64,000 nucleotides of DNA from an uncultured Alphaproteobacteria bacterium (lineage in GTDB: Bacteria > Pseudomonadota > Alphaproteobacteria > Rhizobiales > Ancalomicrobiaceae): assembly GCA_937864925.1 (NCBI GenBank), contig CALMFH010000064.1:1-64000 (forward strand), in the 5' to 3' direction. Below are positions 48,836-60,283 of the stretch, in pieces. The stretch's first letter is position 1; every line of letters begins with the position of its first letter. Below the pieces are notes generated by a model. The model was not told the origin of the DNA. It ran no database searches and saw only the letters and a program-made list of their open reading frames with translations. The position numbers were made by a program, and so were the translations under genes.

Positions 48836-49792
48836 ATGCCCGCTCCCGCGCCGCTTTCGCCCCGCCGCCTTCTCGGCCGTTTCGTCCCGCCGCGCCATCT
48901 GCCCGCCGGCCGCCTCGACGTCCTGCCGGGCATCGGCCTGCCGGCGCCGGTCGGCCGTCTGGTCGGTGTGCCGCGCGAGGCGAGTCTCGGCCGCATCGGC
49001 TCGCTCGAGGTGCGCCTCGCCCGGACCGTCGGCGAGGTGAAGCGAGCGCAGGAGTTGCGCTACCGGGTGTTCTACGAGGAGATGTCGGCGATCGCCGACG
49101 CTCGGGCGATCATGACCCGGCGCGATTCCGACGCCTACGATGCGATCTGCGACCACATCCTGGTCATCGATCACGCGGTGCTCGAGCCCAAGCCCTTCGG
49201 CAAGGGTCGGCCGAAGATCGTCGGCACCTATCGGGTCCTGCGCCAATCGGTGGCGGAACGCCACGACGGCTTCTATTCGGCCGGCGAATACGATCTGACA
49301 CCACTCCTCGATCGTCATCGCGGCCTCGAGTTTCTCGAGCTCGGCCGCTCCTGCGTCCTGCCCGCCTGGCGCGGCAAACGTACGGTGGAGCTGTTGTGGC
49401 AGGGCGTGTGGGCCTATGTGCTGCATCACCGCATCGATGCGATGATCGGCTGCGCCAGCCTCGAGGGCACCGACCCGCGCCGTCTCGCTCTGCCGCTGTC
49501 CTTCCTGCATCACAACTGTGCCGCCTCGCCCGAGTGGAGCGTCCGGGCGCTCGCCGATCGCTACGCCGCGATGGACCGGATCGCGCCCGAGGCGATCGAT
49601 CCGCGCGCCGCGCTGCAGGCGCTGCCGCCGCTGATCAAGGGCTATCTGCGGATCGGCGCCAAGGTCGGCGACGGGGCGGTGGTCGATCATCAGTTCGGCA
49701 CGACGGACGTCTTCATCGTCATGCCGGTCGCCGGTATCTCACCGCGCTACGTCGCCTTCTATGGTGCCGACGCCGGCCGCCGGGCGAGCTGA
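48836..49792 (+). CDS. olsB: OlsB-type GNAT N-acyltransferase
   Basis: 318 residues. The hemolysin-like/OlsB acyltransferase core is clear: LEVRLARTVGEVKRAQELRYRVFYEEM (part: VKRAQELRYRVFYEEM), GTYRVLRQS, FYSAGEYDL, LELGRSCVLPAWRGKRTVELLW, IGCASLEGTDP and GYLRIGAKVGDGAVVDHQFGTTDVFIV (part: IGAKVGDGAVVD). OlsB transfers a 3-hydroxyacyl group from acyl-ACP to ornithine, making lyso-ornithine lipid. GAGG lies 6 bases before the chosen ATG; an ATG at 48734 would add 34 residues. olsA is not in the window. Confidence 0.85.
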   Translation: MPAPAPLSPRRLLGRFVPPRHLPAGRLDVLPGIGLPAPVGRLVGVPREASLGRIGSLEVRLARTVGEVKRAQELRYRVFYEEMSAIADARAIMTRRDSDAYDAICDHILVIDHAVLEPKPFGKGRPKIVGTYRVLRQSVAERHDGFYSAGEYDLTPLLDRHRGLEFLELGRSCVLPAWRGKRTVELLWQGVWAYVLHHRIDAMIGCASLEGTDPRRLALPLSFLHHNCAASPEWSVRALADRYAAMDRIAPEAIDPRAALQALPPLIKGYLRIGAKVGDGAVVDHQFGTTDVFIVMPVAGISPRYVAFYGADAGRRAS

Positions 49793-49919
49793 AGCGGCGC
49801 GATCGGGAGCGTGAGGATAGACCGGGCGCGGTGTGGTGCTCCGCGAGACCGGTCGCGATCGGGCCCACGGCCGCCGGGGTATCCCGCTGCGCGCGGCGAC
49901 ATCCTACGGTACGCGCCGA

Positions 49920-50543
49920 TCACTGCAGCTTCGCCGTCAGCACCTTGAAGCTCGCCCAGCCGAAGGCGACGGCGAAGAGCCCGTCGAGCCAGCGTCGCAC
50001 TGCCAGGAAAGCGGTGGCGGCGCGCCGATGCGAGAAGATCAGCGCGTAGCCGTGGAAGATGGTGAAGCTCTGCAGGCTGACCAGCGCCACCACCAGCGCC
50101 AGCTGCGACGGTCCGGCATCGGCGGGGACGGCGAGGGCATAGAGCGAACCGATGAACAGGATCGCCTTCGGGTTGGTGATGTGCAGGGCATAGCCCTGGA
50201 GAAGCGTCGCGAGCGGCGATCCGGCGCCGAGGGAACGGACCGTCGCGGCACCCGGCCGGAACGCCGCCCGTGCCGAGCGGAACGCCAGCCAGGCGAGATA
50301 GCCGGCACCGAGGAGGCGGATCACCTCGAAGATCCAGGCATTGGCGAGCATCACCGCGCCGAGACCGAGAGCGGCGGCGATCGACCAGGTGAGCGAGCCG
50401 CAGGTGATGCCCGAGGCGAGCGCCAGACCCTTCGTCCGGCCCTGTTCCAGCGACGTCCCGACGATGGCGAGCGTCGCCGGTCCCGGACTGGCGGCGGCGA
50501 CGAAGGCGGCACCCAGAATGAGCGGCAGATCGAGATGAGACAT
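49920..50543 (-). CDS. LysE family amino acid exporter
   Basis: 207 residues with six predicted membrane segments. The N-terminal family block AAFVAAASPGPATLAIVGTSLEQGR (part: SPGPATLAIVGTSLEQGR) and the central YALHITNPKAILFIGSL are typical of LysE/RhtB exporters, which expel amino acids such as lysine, homoserine or threonine. The substrate is not known. It lies 67 bp downstream of mutS on the same strand. Confidence 0.9.
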   Translation of the reverse strand: MSHLDLPLILGAAFVAAASPGPATLAIVGTSLEQGRTKGLALASGITCGSLTWSIAAALGLGAVMLANAWIFEVIRLLGAGYLAWLAFRSARAAFRPGAATVRSLGAGSPLATLLQGYALHITNPKAILFIGSLYALAVPADAGPSQLALVVALVSLQSFTIFHGYALIFSHRRAATAFLAVRRWLDGLFAVAFGWASFKVLTAKLQ

Positions 50544-50610
50544 CGAGGGACCCTCCGAAACGTGGGTCGATCGTAGCGGGCGGTGGATCGTGCGGCCAGC
50601 CGGCCACCGG

Positions 50611-53352
50611 TCACTCCTTCTCGATCTCCGTCGCCCGCGCCTTCAACCGATAGAGCGCCTCGAGCGCCTCGCGCGGGCTCATGTCGTCGGGGGTGAGCGC
50701 CGCGATCTCGCTCGCGAGCCGGTCGAAACGGTCGTCGTCGGCCGGCTCCGGCGGAGCAGGGGCCTTGGCGGCGAGCGCCGAGAACAGCGGCAGCTCGTCG
50801 ACGAAGGTGTCGCGTCGGCCGCGGCGGTCCTGCTCCTCGAGCTGCTTCAGCACCTGCCGCGCCCGCTCGATGACCCGCGGTGGCAACCCGGCGAGCCGCG
50901 CCACCTGGATGCCGTAGGAGCGATCTGCGGCCCCGGCGACGATCTCGTGCAGGAACACCACCTCGCCCTTCCACTCGCGCACCGCCGAGGTGACGTTGGC
51001 GAGGCGCGGCAGTCGCTCGGCGAGCGCGGTGAGCTCGTGGTAGTGGGTGGCGAAGAGGGCGCGGCAGCGGTTGACGGCATTCAAGTGCTCGATCGTCGCC
51101 CAGGCGATGGAGAGGCCGTCGAAGGTGGCGGTGCCGCGGCCGATCTCGTCGAGGATGACCAGCGCCCGCGGCCCGGCCTGATTGAGGATGGCGGCGGTCT
51201 CCACCATCTCCACCATGAAGGTCGAGCGGCCCCGCGCCAGATCGTCCGCCGCCCCGACGCGGCTGAACAGCCGGTCGACCAGTCCGATGGTCGCCTCGCG
51301 CGCCGGCACGAAGGCGCCGATCTGCGCCATCAGCACGATCAGGGCGTTCTGGCGCAGATAGGTCGACTTGCCGCCCATGTTGGGGCCGGTGACGATGGTG
51401 AGCCGCCCGTCACCCTCACTCGCCCTGGGACCGAGATCGCAGTCGTTGGCGACGAAGGGTTCACCGGTCGTCTCGCGCAGCGCCTGCTCGACCACCGGAT
51501 GACGTCCGCCGACGATACGGAAGGCGAGGCCTTCCTCGATCTTCGGCCGGATGTGGCCTTCCTGGTCGGCGAGTTCGGCGAGACCGGCGGTGACGTCGAG
51601 GACGGCGAGTGCCTCGGCCGCGGCGCGGATCTCGCCGTCGCGACCGAGCGCCGCGTTGGCCAGCATGTCGAAGATCTCGGCCTCCAGCGCCAGCGCCCGC
51701 TCGCCCGCCGAAGCGATCTTCGCCTCGAGATCGGAGAGCTCGACGGTGGTGAAGCGCACCGCGTTGGCGAGCGTCTGGCGATGGATGAAACGCTCGGCGA
51801 GCGGCGGGGCGAACAATTTCTCCGCATGTGCCGGGGTGGTGTCGACGAAGAAGCCGAGCACGTTGTTGTGGCGAATCTTCAGCGACTTGATGCCGGTCTC
51901 GAGCACGTAGTCGGCTTCCAGCCGGGCGATGGTGCGGCGGCTGTCGGCGGAGAGCTCGCGCGCCTCGTCGAGCGGCAGCGACCAGCCGGGGCGGACGAAG
52001 CCGCCGTCGCGTCGGCCGAGCGGCAAGTCGTCGACCAGCGCCGCGGCGACGAGATCGAAGAGATCCATCGGCGCGTTCGCCAGCGCCTCCGCCGCGCGGT
52101 CGAGCTCCACCGGCAGGATGCCGACCGCGCCGAGGACCGCGCCGAGGTCGCGCGCCGCCACGAGCCCGGCGCGGATCGCTCCGAGATCCCGCGGCCCACC
52201 GCGCCCGAGCCCGAGCCGGCCGAGCGGCCGCAGCATGTCGGGAGCGGCGCTCAACGCCTCGCGCAGCCGCCGCCTGAGCATCGGATCGTCGAGGAGATGG
52301 CCGACGGCGTCGAGCCGCGCCTCGATCACCCGCGCCTCGGTCGACGGCCCCGCCAGGCGCTCGGCGAGGAGTCGCTGCCCGCCCGCCGTCACGGTGCGGT
52401 CGATCGCATGGAGAAGCGAGCCGCGCCGCTCGCCGGAGAGCGTGCGCGAGATCTCGAGATTGGCACGGGTGCCGGCGTCGACCGACATCAGCGCCGCGCC
52501 CGCGCCGAGACCGCCTTGGCGCCGCGGCGGTTCGAGCGGCGCCCGCGCCCCTTTCTGGGTGCGCTCGACATAGGCGACGACACCGGAGATCGCCGCGAGT
52601 TCCAGCCGCGAGAAACGACCGAAGGCGTCGGTGGTGGCGACGGCGAAGGCGGCGGCGATGCGGGCCTCGGCGGTGGCGACGTCGAACAGGGACGCGGCGA
52701 CCGGCGTCACCGCGATGCGCTCGGAGCGCAGGATCGGCTTCAGTTCGGGGTCGTCGAAGAGCCGGTCGGGCACGACGATCTCGCGTGGCTCGATCCGGGC
52801 GATCTCGGCGGCGAGCCGGCTCGCATCGGTCTCGGCGACGCGGAAGGCACCGGACGAGATGTCGACCCAGGCGAGACCGAAACGGCTCGCCTCGCCCTCG
52901 CCGCCTTTCGCCCGGGTCAGGCCGAGCAGCCAGTTGGCACGGCCGGCATCGAGCAGAGCGTCTTCGGTGATGGTGCCCGGCGTGACCAGGCGGACGACAT
53001 CGCGCTTCACCACCGACTTCGAGCCGCGCTTCCTCGCCTCCGCCGGGTCCTCCAGCTGCTCGCATACCGCGACGCGGAAGCCGAGCGCGATGAGCCGCTG
53101 CAGATACTCGTCGGCGCGGCCGATCGGCACGCCGCACATCGGGATGTCCTCGCCGAGATGCTTGCCGCGCTTGGTCAGCACGATGCCGAGCGCCCGGCTC
53201 GCCTCCTCCGCGTCGCGGAAGAACAGCTCGTAGAAGTCGCCCATGCGGTAGAACAAGAGGCAGTCGGGATTGGCCGCCTTGATCTCGATGTACTGCTCCA
53301 TGACGGGCGTCGGGCGCAGGTCGGAGGCGTCGCGGGCCGTCGGATCGGACAT
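50611..53352 (-). CDS. mutS: DNA mismatch repair protein MutS
   Basis: Recognises mismatches and short loops and recruits MutL. 913 residues. The mismatch-reading FYE lies in MGDFYELF (about 37-44), the clamp and lever domains follow, and the ATPase has [35 protein letters not shown] and ATHYHEL. A C-terminal tail carries the dimer/tetramer helix. Divergent from maeB. Confidence 0.97.
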   Translation of the reverse strand: MSDPTARDASDLRPTPVMEQYIEIKAANPDCLLFYRMGDFYELFFRDAEEASRALGIVLTKRGKHLGEDIPMCGVPIGRADEYLQRLIALGFRVAVCEQLEDPAEARKRGSKSVVKRDVVRLVTPGTITEDALLDAGRANWLLGLTRAKGGEGEASRFGLAWVDISSGAFRVAETDASRLAAEIARIEPREIVVPDRLFDDPELKPILRSERIAVTPVAASLFDVATAEARIAAAFAVATTDAFGRFSRLELAAISGVVAYVERTQKGARAPLEPPRRQGGLGAGAALMSVDAGTRANLEISRTLSGERRGSLLHAIDRTVTAGGQRLLAERLAGPSTEARVIEARLDAVGHLLDDPMLRRRLREALSAAPDMLRPLGRLGLGRGGPRDLGAIRAGLVAARDLGAVLGAVGILPVELDRAAEALANAPMDLFDLVAAALVDDLPLGRRDGGFVRPGWSLPLDEARELSADSRRTIARLEADYVLETGIKSLKIRHNNVLGFFVDTTPAHAEKLFAPPLAERFIHRQTLANAVRFTTVELSDLEAKIASAGERALALEAEIFDMLANAALGRDGEIRAAAEALAVLDVTAGLAELADQEGHIRPKIEEGLAFRIVGGRHPVVEQALRETTGEPFVANDCDLGPRASEGDGRLTIVTGPNMGGKSTYLRQNALIVLMAQIGAFVPAREATIGLVDRLFSRVGAADDLARGRSTFMVEMVETAAILNQAGPRALVILDEIGRGTATFDGLSIAWATIEHLNAVNRCRALFATHYHELTALAERLPRLANVTSAVREWKGEVVFLHEIVAGAADRSYGIQVARLAGLPPRVIERARQVLKQLEEQDRRGRRDTFVDELPLFSALAAKAPAPPEPADDDRFDRLASEIAALTPDDMSPREALEALYRLKARATEIEKE

Positions 53353-53532
53353 GGGGGGCCTCGAAACGGGCGAGGTGAGAGGCTCGGACCCTACCAGATC
53401 GAAGCCGGCGTGCGCGAGACGCAGGATTTCGCCGGAGCCGGCTTTCCACGACGAAGCGACGCCGGATCGGTGGAATACCGCCTCGAGACCAAGGAAGCAT
53501 GAGATTCCGTCGATCGGACGGCTCGACCCGCC

Positions 53533-53561
53533 TTGAGCGCGGCTCGCCTCGCGACTATGGT
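53533..53561 (+). promoter_or_regulatory. Putative promoter of maeB
   Basis: TTGAGC and TATGGT with a 17-bp spacer, about 125 bp upstream of the maeB ATG. It lies in the 334-bp gap between divergent mutS and maeB, which shows no other feature. Confidence 0.35.
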
Positions 53562-53686
53562 CCTCTCCCCTTCGCCGAGACGTGGTTTCGAGGAGATCCG
53601 TGGCGCGGATACCGCCGCCGCGCTTCCCGCCGCCGTCTCGCCGAGGGAAAGTGACCCGCGCCTCGCCCGCGGCCCTGGAGAGACAG

Positions 53687-55969
<2,283 letters not shown>

Positions 55970-56344
55970 GCGTAGCCGAAGTGGACGAGCATCCGTCCGG
56001 CCGGTTCGCCCGGAGCCGGACGCCGGCCGTCGTGACGAACACGGTGAAGGCCGAATTCGGCCGCCGGCGCCGCGCGGGCACCGGCCGGGATCGGCAGAGC
56101 GATCACCGCCGCGCCGAGGAAGCCCGGTGATCGAGACCTGCGGAGGCGAAGTGCCGCATGGCGCGCGCCGTCACCGGTCGGGTCGCGGATCGACGAGACC
56201 CGACACCATCGTGTTGATGACACGGTGTGATCGACCCCGGCCGAGCGACCGACCGACGGCCGCCGGATTGATGCCCGTCAATGCCCTCGGGGCCCCGGGA
56301 TGCGACGAAGGCGGGAGGACCGAACCGGAGTTCGACGCCCCCGG
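55970..56344. other. Intergenic region with no supported gene
   Basis: 375 bp between maeB and the DUF2946-like gene. A 54-codon frame starts in the maeB stop (ATG 55966, stop 56130) and an antisense frame spans 55951-56223; neither resembles a known family. GC-rich stems follow maeB (CCGGCCGG-type, about 55997-56028), but no clear terminator. Confidence 0.4.
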
Positions 56345-56776
56345 ATGTGCCGTGCACGAAGCTCACTGACGACGCGCTTGCGCCGCTGCCGGCCGATGAG
56401 TTGGCTGGCCGTCGTCATCCTGCTTTTTCAGGTGGCGCTGTCGGCCGACCATCTCGGGGCGACGGCCGCACGTACCTTCGCGCCGGCGATCGACGACGTC
56501 GCGCTCGGTATCCTGTCGCTCTGCCATGGTGACGGCAGCGTCGAGGTTCTCGCCGGTTCCGACACCCCGACTCCGCGTGCCCCCGCGACGCCCTGCATCT
56601 TGTGTTCGGTCGCGACACTCGCCGCCGCCGGCATCGTCTCGGCCCCGCTGGACCTCGTCCCGCCATCGCTCCGACCCCTGGTCGATCTGCCGATCGCCGT
56701 CGCCGAAGCGCCGGTGGTGCGCTCGCCGTTGCGCTACGGCACCGAACGCGGCCCACCCGTCGTCCAACTCGTCTGA
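56345..56776 (+). CDS. DUF2946-like small membrane/exported protein
   Basis: About 143 residues: an Arg-rich start, one hydrophobic segment (SWLAVVILLFQVALSA, about 18-33), then SLCHGDG, a CxxC pair in PCILCSVAT, and a tail ending YGTERGPPVV. The order CHxDG ... CxLC ... RGPP is how I recognise DUF2946 proteins, many of which lie next to copper- or metal-related genes; this is from memory of the family. Start uncertain: ATG 56345 keeps the positive N-terminus, ATG 56396 begins at MSWLAVV. First gene before the NosL pair. Confidence 0.65.
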   Translation: MCRARSSLTTRLRRCRPMSWLAVVILLFQVALSADHLGATAARTFAPAIDDVALGILSLCHGDGSVEVLAGSDTPTPRAPATPCILCSVATLAAAGIVSAPLDLVPPSLRPLVDLPIAVAEAPVVRSPLRYGTERGPPVVQLV

Positions 56777-56848
56777 CCTTCGACCGTTCGTGTGCGCCGA
56801 CCTCGGCCGCGCCGAACCCGATCTCATTCGACCGATGGACGAACTCCC

Positions 56849-57484
56849 ATGACCGATTTTTCGATCGACCGCCGCCGTCTCGTGGCCGGTGCAGCCCTCG
56901 CCACACTCTTCGCCGCCGCTCCGGCCGGTGCCCAGGACAAGCCGGTGACGCCCTGGGCGTGGACCGACGCCAACGGCTTGGTCAAAGACCTGCCCAAGGA
57001 CCCGAACCCGACCACCGACGACGTCAAGAAGTTCCCGCGCTGTCGCTACTGCGGCATGGTCCGGGCGCAGTTCTCCCACACCCGCCACCTGATCCACTAC
57101 GAAGACGACGCGGTCGACGCCACCTGCTCGCTGCACTGCGCGGCGATCGGCCTGTCGCTCAACATGGACAAGGGGCCGAAGGCGATCTGGACCGGCGATG
57201 CCGGCGCCGATGGCGAAGTGAAGCCGCTCGTCCTCGTCGACAAGGCCTTCTACGTCGTCGATCCGTCGAAGCCCGGGACCATGACCCGGGTGTCGAACGC
57301 GGCCTACGCCGACAAGGCCAAGGCCGAGGCTGCCGCAAGGGCCGAGCCCTCGGCCAAGGCCGGCGCCGAGGTGGTCGGCTTCGATGCGGCGCTGCGCAAG
57401 GCCTATCTGGTGATGGCCGACGACACGATCATGCTGCGCACCCGTCGCGGCGAGATGCGCAAGAAGGCGGCCACGCCGCAGTGA
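56849..57484 (+). CDS. NosL-type protein 1 with Tat-like signal
   Basis: 211 residues. The signal MTDFSIDRRRLVAGAALA has a twin-Arg motif and ends about APAGAQ (29), suggesting folded export. The mature part has RCRYCGM (Cys65, Cys68, Met70), a His run SHTRHLIHY (His77, 80, 83) and ATCSLHC (Cys93, Cys97), then a longer NosL-like body. NosL is a Cu(I)-binding accessory of nitrous oxide reductase, normally a lipoprotein; this one has no lipobox and no nosZ is present. It probably carries copper or another soft metal in the periplasm. Confidence 0.82.
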   Translation: MTDFSIDRRRLVAGAALATLFAAAPAGAQDKPVTPWAWTDANGLVKDLPKDPNPTTDDVKKFPRCRYCGMVRAQFSHTRHLIHYEDDAVDATCSLHCAAIGLSLNMDKGPKAIWTGDAGADGEVKPLVLVDKAFYVVDPSKPGTMTRVSNAAYADKAKAEAAARAEPSAKAGAEVVGFDAALRKAYLVMADDTIMLRTRRGEMRKKAATPQ

Positions 57485-57582
57485 TGCTCGCCGTCGTCGA
57501 CGGCGCGGATCGTCCCCCGCGCCGTCGCCCCCCGCGTCCGGTCCCCCATGCCGGACGCGGCCTTTCCGCATCGGATCACGTC

Positions 57583-58113
57583 ATGACCAGATCGTTCGCA
57601 CCGCACCGTCGCGCCGTTCTCCTCGGCCTCTCGGCCTTCGCCTGCGTCGGTGTCGAGGCCGCCGCCGAGACGCCCGATCGGGCCGAGGCGGTCGACCTGC
57701 CGAAACCGGGCGAGCGCGACGTCTGCCCGGTGTGCGGCATGTTCGTCGCCAAGTACCCCTATTGGATCGCCACGCTGCGCTTTCGCGACGGCCGGGTCGA
57801 GCATTTCGACGGCGCCAAGGACCTGTGGAAGTACCTGCTCGACCTGCCGCGCTGGGCGCGCGGTCGCAAGGCCGAAGAGATCGAAGCGATCGGCGTCACC
57901 GCCTACTACGAGGGCGAGCGGATCGCAGCGAAGCCGGCCTGGTACGTGATCGGCTCCGACGTCTACGGGCCGATGGGCCACGAGTTGGTGCCGCATGCGA
58001 GCGAGGCCGACGCCAAGGAGTTTCTCGCCGACCACAAGGGCCGTCGCATCCTGCGCGCCGACACGATCACCCTGCCTCTGCTCCAGGGGCTCGACGAGGG
58101 GCGCTTCGAATGA
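57583..58113 (+). CDS. NosL-type protein 2
   Basis: 176 residues with an exported N-terminus (MTRSFAPHRRAVLLGLSAFACVG, part; cleavage about 28) and the NosL signature DVCPVCGMFVAKYPYWIATL (Cys48, Cys51, Met53), FRDGRVEHFDGAKDLWKYL and VYGPMGHELVPHASEADA, whose Met and His residues match NosL copper ligands. An in-frame ATG at 57484 would put 33 unlikely residues before the signal. It overlaps the next gene by 4 bp. Confidence 0.88.
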   Translation: MTRSFAPHRRAVLLGLSAFACVGVEAAAETPDRAEAVDLPKPGERDVCPVCGMFVAKYPYWIATLRFRDGRVEHFDGAKDLWKYLLDLPRWARGRKAEEIEAIGVTAYYEGERIAAKPAWYVIGSDVYGPMGHELVPHASEADAKEFLADHKGRRILRADTITLPLLQGLDEGRFE

Positions 58114-58448
58114 CCGCGCGCGCCCCTTCCGGCCGACTGCGCGGCTCGACCGTGACCGCGATCGTCTTCGGTGGTCTGCTCCTTCTGGCGGCGGGTCTTG
58201 GGGCGGTCTCGCTGATCGGCGCCGACACCGCCGGCCGCCGCGACCGCGCCGCGGCGTTGGTGGCGGAGCTGGCGCTCTCCGACCTCGCCCTCTTCACCGA
58301 GGCCCGCTACACCCGCAACCCCGCGCTCGCCGATCTCCACACCCCCTTCCAGGACGGACCGGCGAGCCTCGAGCATTTCCCGACCGCTTCGCTGATCGTC
58401 GCGCCGCGCGGCCTGCCCGCCGGTCGCCTCGAAGCCCGCGAGGAGTGA
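58110..58448 (+). CDS. Single-span 112-residue protein of the NosL-ABC cluster
   Basis: One membrane segment (about 15-36), then a periplasmic or cytoplasmic tail with DLALFTEARYTRNPALADLH, part of a motif-like stretch, and PFQDGPASLEHFPTAS. I do not recognise a named family, but the regular spacing of charged and aromatic residues looks conserved rather than random. Its ATG overlaps the NosL 2 stop and the FtsX-type permease starts 4 bp after it, so it is very likely a subunit or partner of that transporter. Confidence 0.75.
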   Translation: MTARAPSGRLRGSTVTAIVFGGLLLLAAGLGAVSLIGADTAGRRDRAAALVAELALSDLALFTEARYTRNPALADLHTPFQDGPASLEHFPTASLIVAPRGLPAGRLEAREE

Positions 58449-58452
58449 GATC

Positions 58453-59598
58453 ATGCGCGCCACCTTCGAACGTCGCCGCCATCTGCTCGACTTCGCCGTC
58501 CGTTCGCTCGCTCGCCGTCCGACCAAGAACCTCGGCCTCGTCGCCGTCTACGCCCTCGTCGTCTTCGTGGTCGGCTCGGTGATGCTCTACGGCGCAGCGA
58601 TCCGGCGCGAGGCGGCGGCGATGCTGGCGAGCGGCCCGGAGCTGACCGCCCAGGCGATGACCATGGGCCGCCACGAGATGAGCCGCAGCGCCGACGTCGC
58701 TGCCCTGAAGGGCCTTCGCGGTGCCCGCCGGATCGAGCCGCGGCTGTGGGGCTACCTCTGGGACAGCGCCGGTGCCGCGAACTATACGGTGATGGTGCCG
58801 ACCGCGTCCGACACCGCGCACGCCCTTGCCAAGGGCGAGGCGATCGTCGGCGAGGGCGTGGCGCGGGCGCGGAAGCTCGCACCGGGCAAGATGCTGTTTC
58901 TGGTCTCGCCGTCGGGCAAGTTCCTGAAGACCAGGGTCAAGGCGATCCTGTCGGCCGAATCGGCGCTCGTCTCCTCCGATCTGGTGCTGGTCGAGGAGGG
59001 CGACTTCCGCGCCTTCTTCGAGCTGCCGGCGGACGCCTGGACCGACATCGCGATCACCGTGACCAATCCGCGCGAAGTGACGACCGTCGCCGAGAAGGCG
59101 GGGCTGAAACTCCCCGGTCATCGCTTCGTCAGCCGCGCCGACATGAGCCGCTCGGCGGAGGCGCTGTTTTCGTGGCGCGAGGGGTTGACGCTGGCGCTGC
59201 TCGCCGGGGCGCTCCTCGCCTTCGCCATCCTCGCCTTCGACAAGGCTTCCGGCCTCTCGGCCGAGGAGAAGCGCGAGATCGGCATCCTCAAGGCGATCGG
59301 CTGGGAGAGCCGCGACGTCATCGCGGTGAAGCTCGCCGAGGGCGGTTTGATCTCGGGTCTCGCCTTCCTCCTCGGAGTGATCGGCGCCTGGACCCACGTG
59401 TTCTTCTTCTCCGCCGGCCTGTTCGAGCCGGTGTTGAAGGGTTGGGCGACGCTCTATCCGCGCTTTCCGCTCGCCCCGACGCTCGACGCGCTGGAGATGG
59501 CGACGCTCGCCATGCTCACCGTCCTTCCCTACATGGCGGCGATCCTGGTGCCGGTGTGGCGCACGGCGTCCGCCGATCCCGACGCGGTGATGAGGTGA
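58453..59598 (+). CDS. FtsX/MacB-type ABC transporter permease (first set)
   Basis: 381 residues with one N-terminal span (about 28-48), a periplasmic domain (about 50-225), and three C-terminal spans (about 236-258, 290-318, 352-374). The cytoplasmic loop KREIGILKAIGWESRDVIAVK is the FtsX-fold signature that meets the ATPase. Such mechanotransmission proteins drive work in the periplasm without moving a solute through the membrane. The ATPase follows 4 bp later. Confidence 0.9.
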   Translation: MRATFERRRHLLDFAVRSLARRPTKNLGLVAVYALVVFVVGSVMLYGAAIRREAAAMLASGPELTAQAMTMGRHEMSRSADVAALKGLRGARRIEPRLWGYLWDSAGAANYTVMVPTASDTAHALAKGEAIVGEGVARARKLAPGKMLFLVSPSGKFLKTRVKAILSAESALVSSDLVLVEEGDFRAFFELPADAWTDIAITVTNPREVTTVAEKAGLKLPGHRFVSRADMSRSAEALFSWREGLTLALLAGALLAFAILAFDKASGLSAEEKREIGILKAIGWESRDVIAVKLAEGGLISGLAFLLGVIGAWTHVFFFSAGLFEPVLKGWATLYPRFPLAPTLDALEMATLAMLTVLPYMAAILVPVWRTASADPDAVMR

Positions 59599-59602
59599 GG
59601 CC

Positions 59603-60283
59603 ATGATCACGCTCGAAGGCGTCACCAAGGTGTTCGATCAGGGTCGTCACAACCAGGTGACGGCGGTCGGCGGCGTCGATCTCGTGATCGCCGACGGCCG
59701 CCTCACCGTGCTGCGCGGGCCCTCCGGCTCGGGCAAGACGACGCTGCTCACCCTGATCGGCTGTCTCGCCCGGCCGACCACCGGACGCATCCGCATCGAC
59801 GGCGAGATGGTCTCCGGCCTGCCCGAGCGCTTCCTCACCGAGGTCCGGCGACGGACCTTCGGCTTCGTCTTCCAGAAGTTCAACCTGATCCGCGGCCTGT
59901 CGGCGCTCGACAACGTCGTCCTGCCGGCCCTGCCGCTCGGCGTCGCCCATCGCCCGCTGGTCGAGCGCGCCTTCGCTCTCCTCGACCACTTCGGCCTCGC
60001 CGATCGGGCGGAGCTCGCGGTCGAGAACCTCTCCGGTGGCGAGGCCCAGCGCGTCGCCATCGCCCGGGCGCTGATCAACGACCCCGCCGTGATCGTCGCC
60101 GACGAGCCGACCGCCAGCCTCGACGGCGCGCGGGTCGGCCAGTTCCTCGCCATCGCCGAGGAGTTGAGACGGTCCGGCAAGACGGTGCTGATCACCAGCC
60201 ACGACCCGCGCATCACCGAGGCCGCGATCGTCGACCGGCTGGTGACCATGGCCGACGGGCGGATCGTCGAGGCGGCGCCATGA
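59603..60283 (+). CDS. LolD/MacB-type ABC ATPase (first set)
   Basis: 226 residues: Walker A LRGPSGSGKTTLLTLIGC, Q-loop VFQKFNLI, signature LSGGEAQRVAIARAL, Walker B VIVADEPTASLD and the switch His in ITSHDPRIT. The type always pairs with FtsX-fold permeases, here the gene just upstream. Its stop overlaps the start of the polytopic protein (ATGA). Confidence 0.94.
   Translation: MITLEGVTKVFDQGRHNQVTAVGGVDLVIADGRLTVLRGPSGSGKTTLLTLIGCLARPTTGRIRIDGEMVSGLPERFLTEVRRRTFGFVFQKFNLIRGLSALDNVVLPALPLGVAHRPLVERAFALLDHFGLADRAELAVENLSGGEAQRVAIARALINDPAVIVADEPTASLDGARVGQFLAIAEELRRSGKTVLITSHDPRITEAAIVDRLVTMADGRIVEAAP

Noticed and set aside
50590-53502. 970-codon open frame on the plus strand across mutS
   Set aside because: Antisense to mutS, with Arg/His/Asp/Gly-rich low-information protein typical of mirror frames in high-GC DNA. 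MutS motifs on the other strand are decisive.
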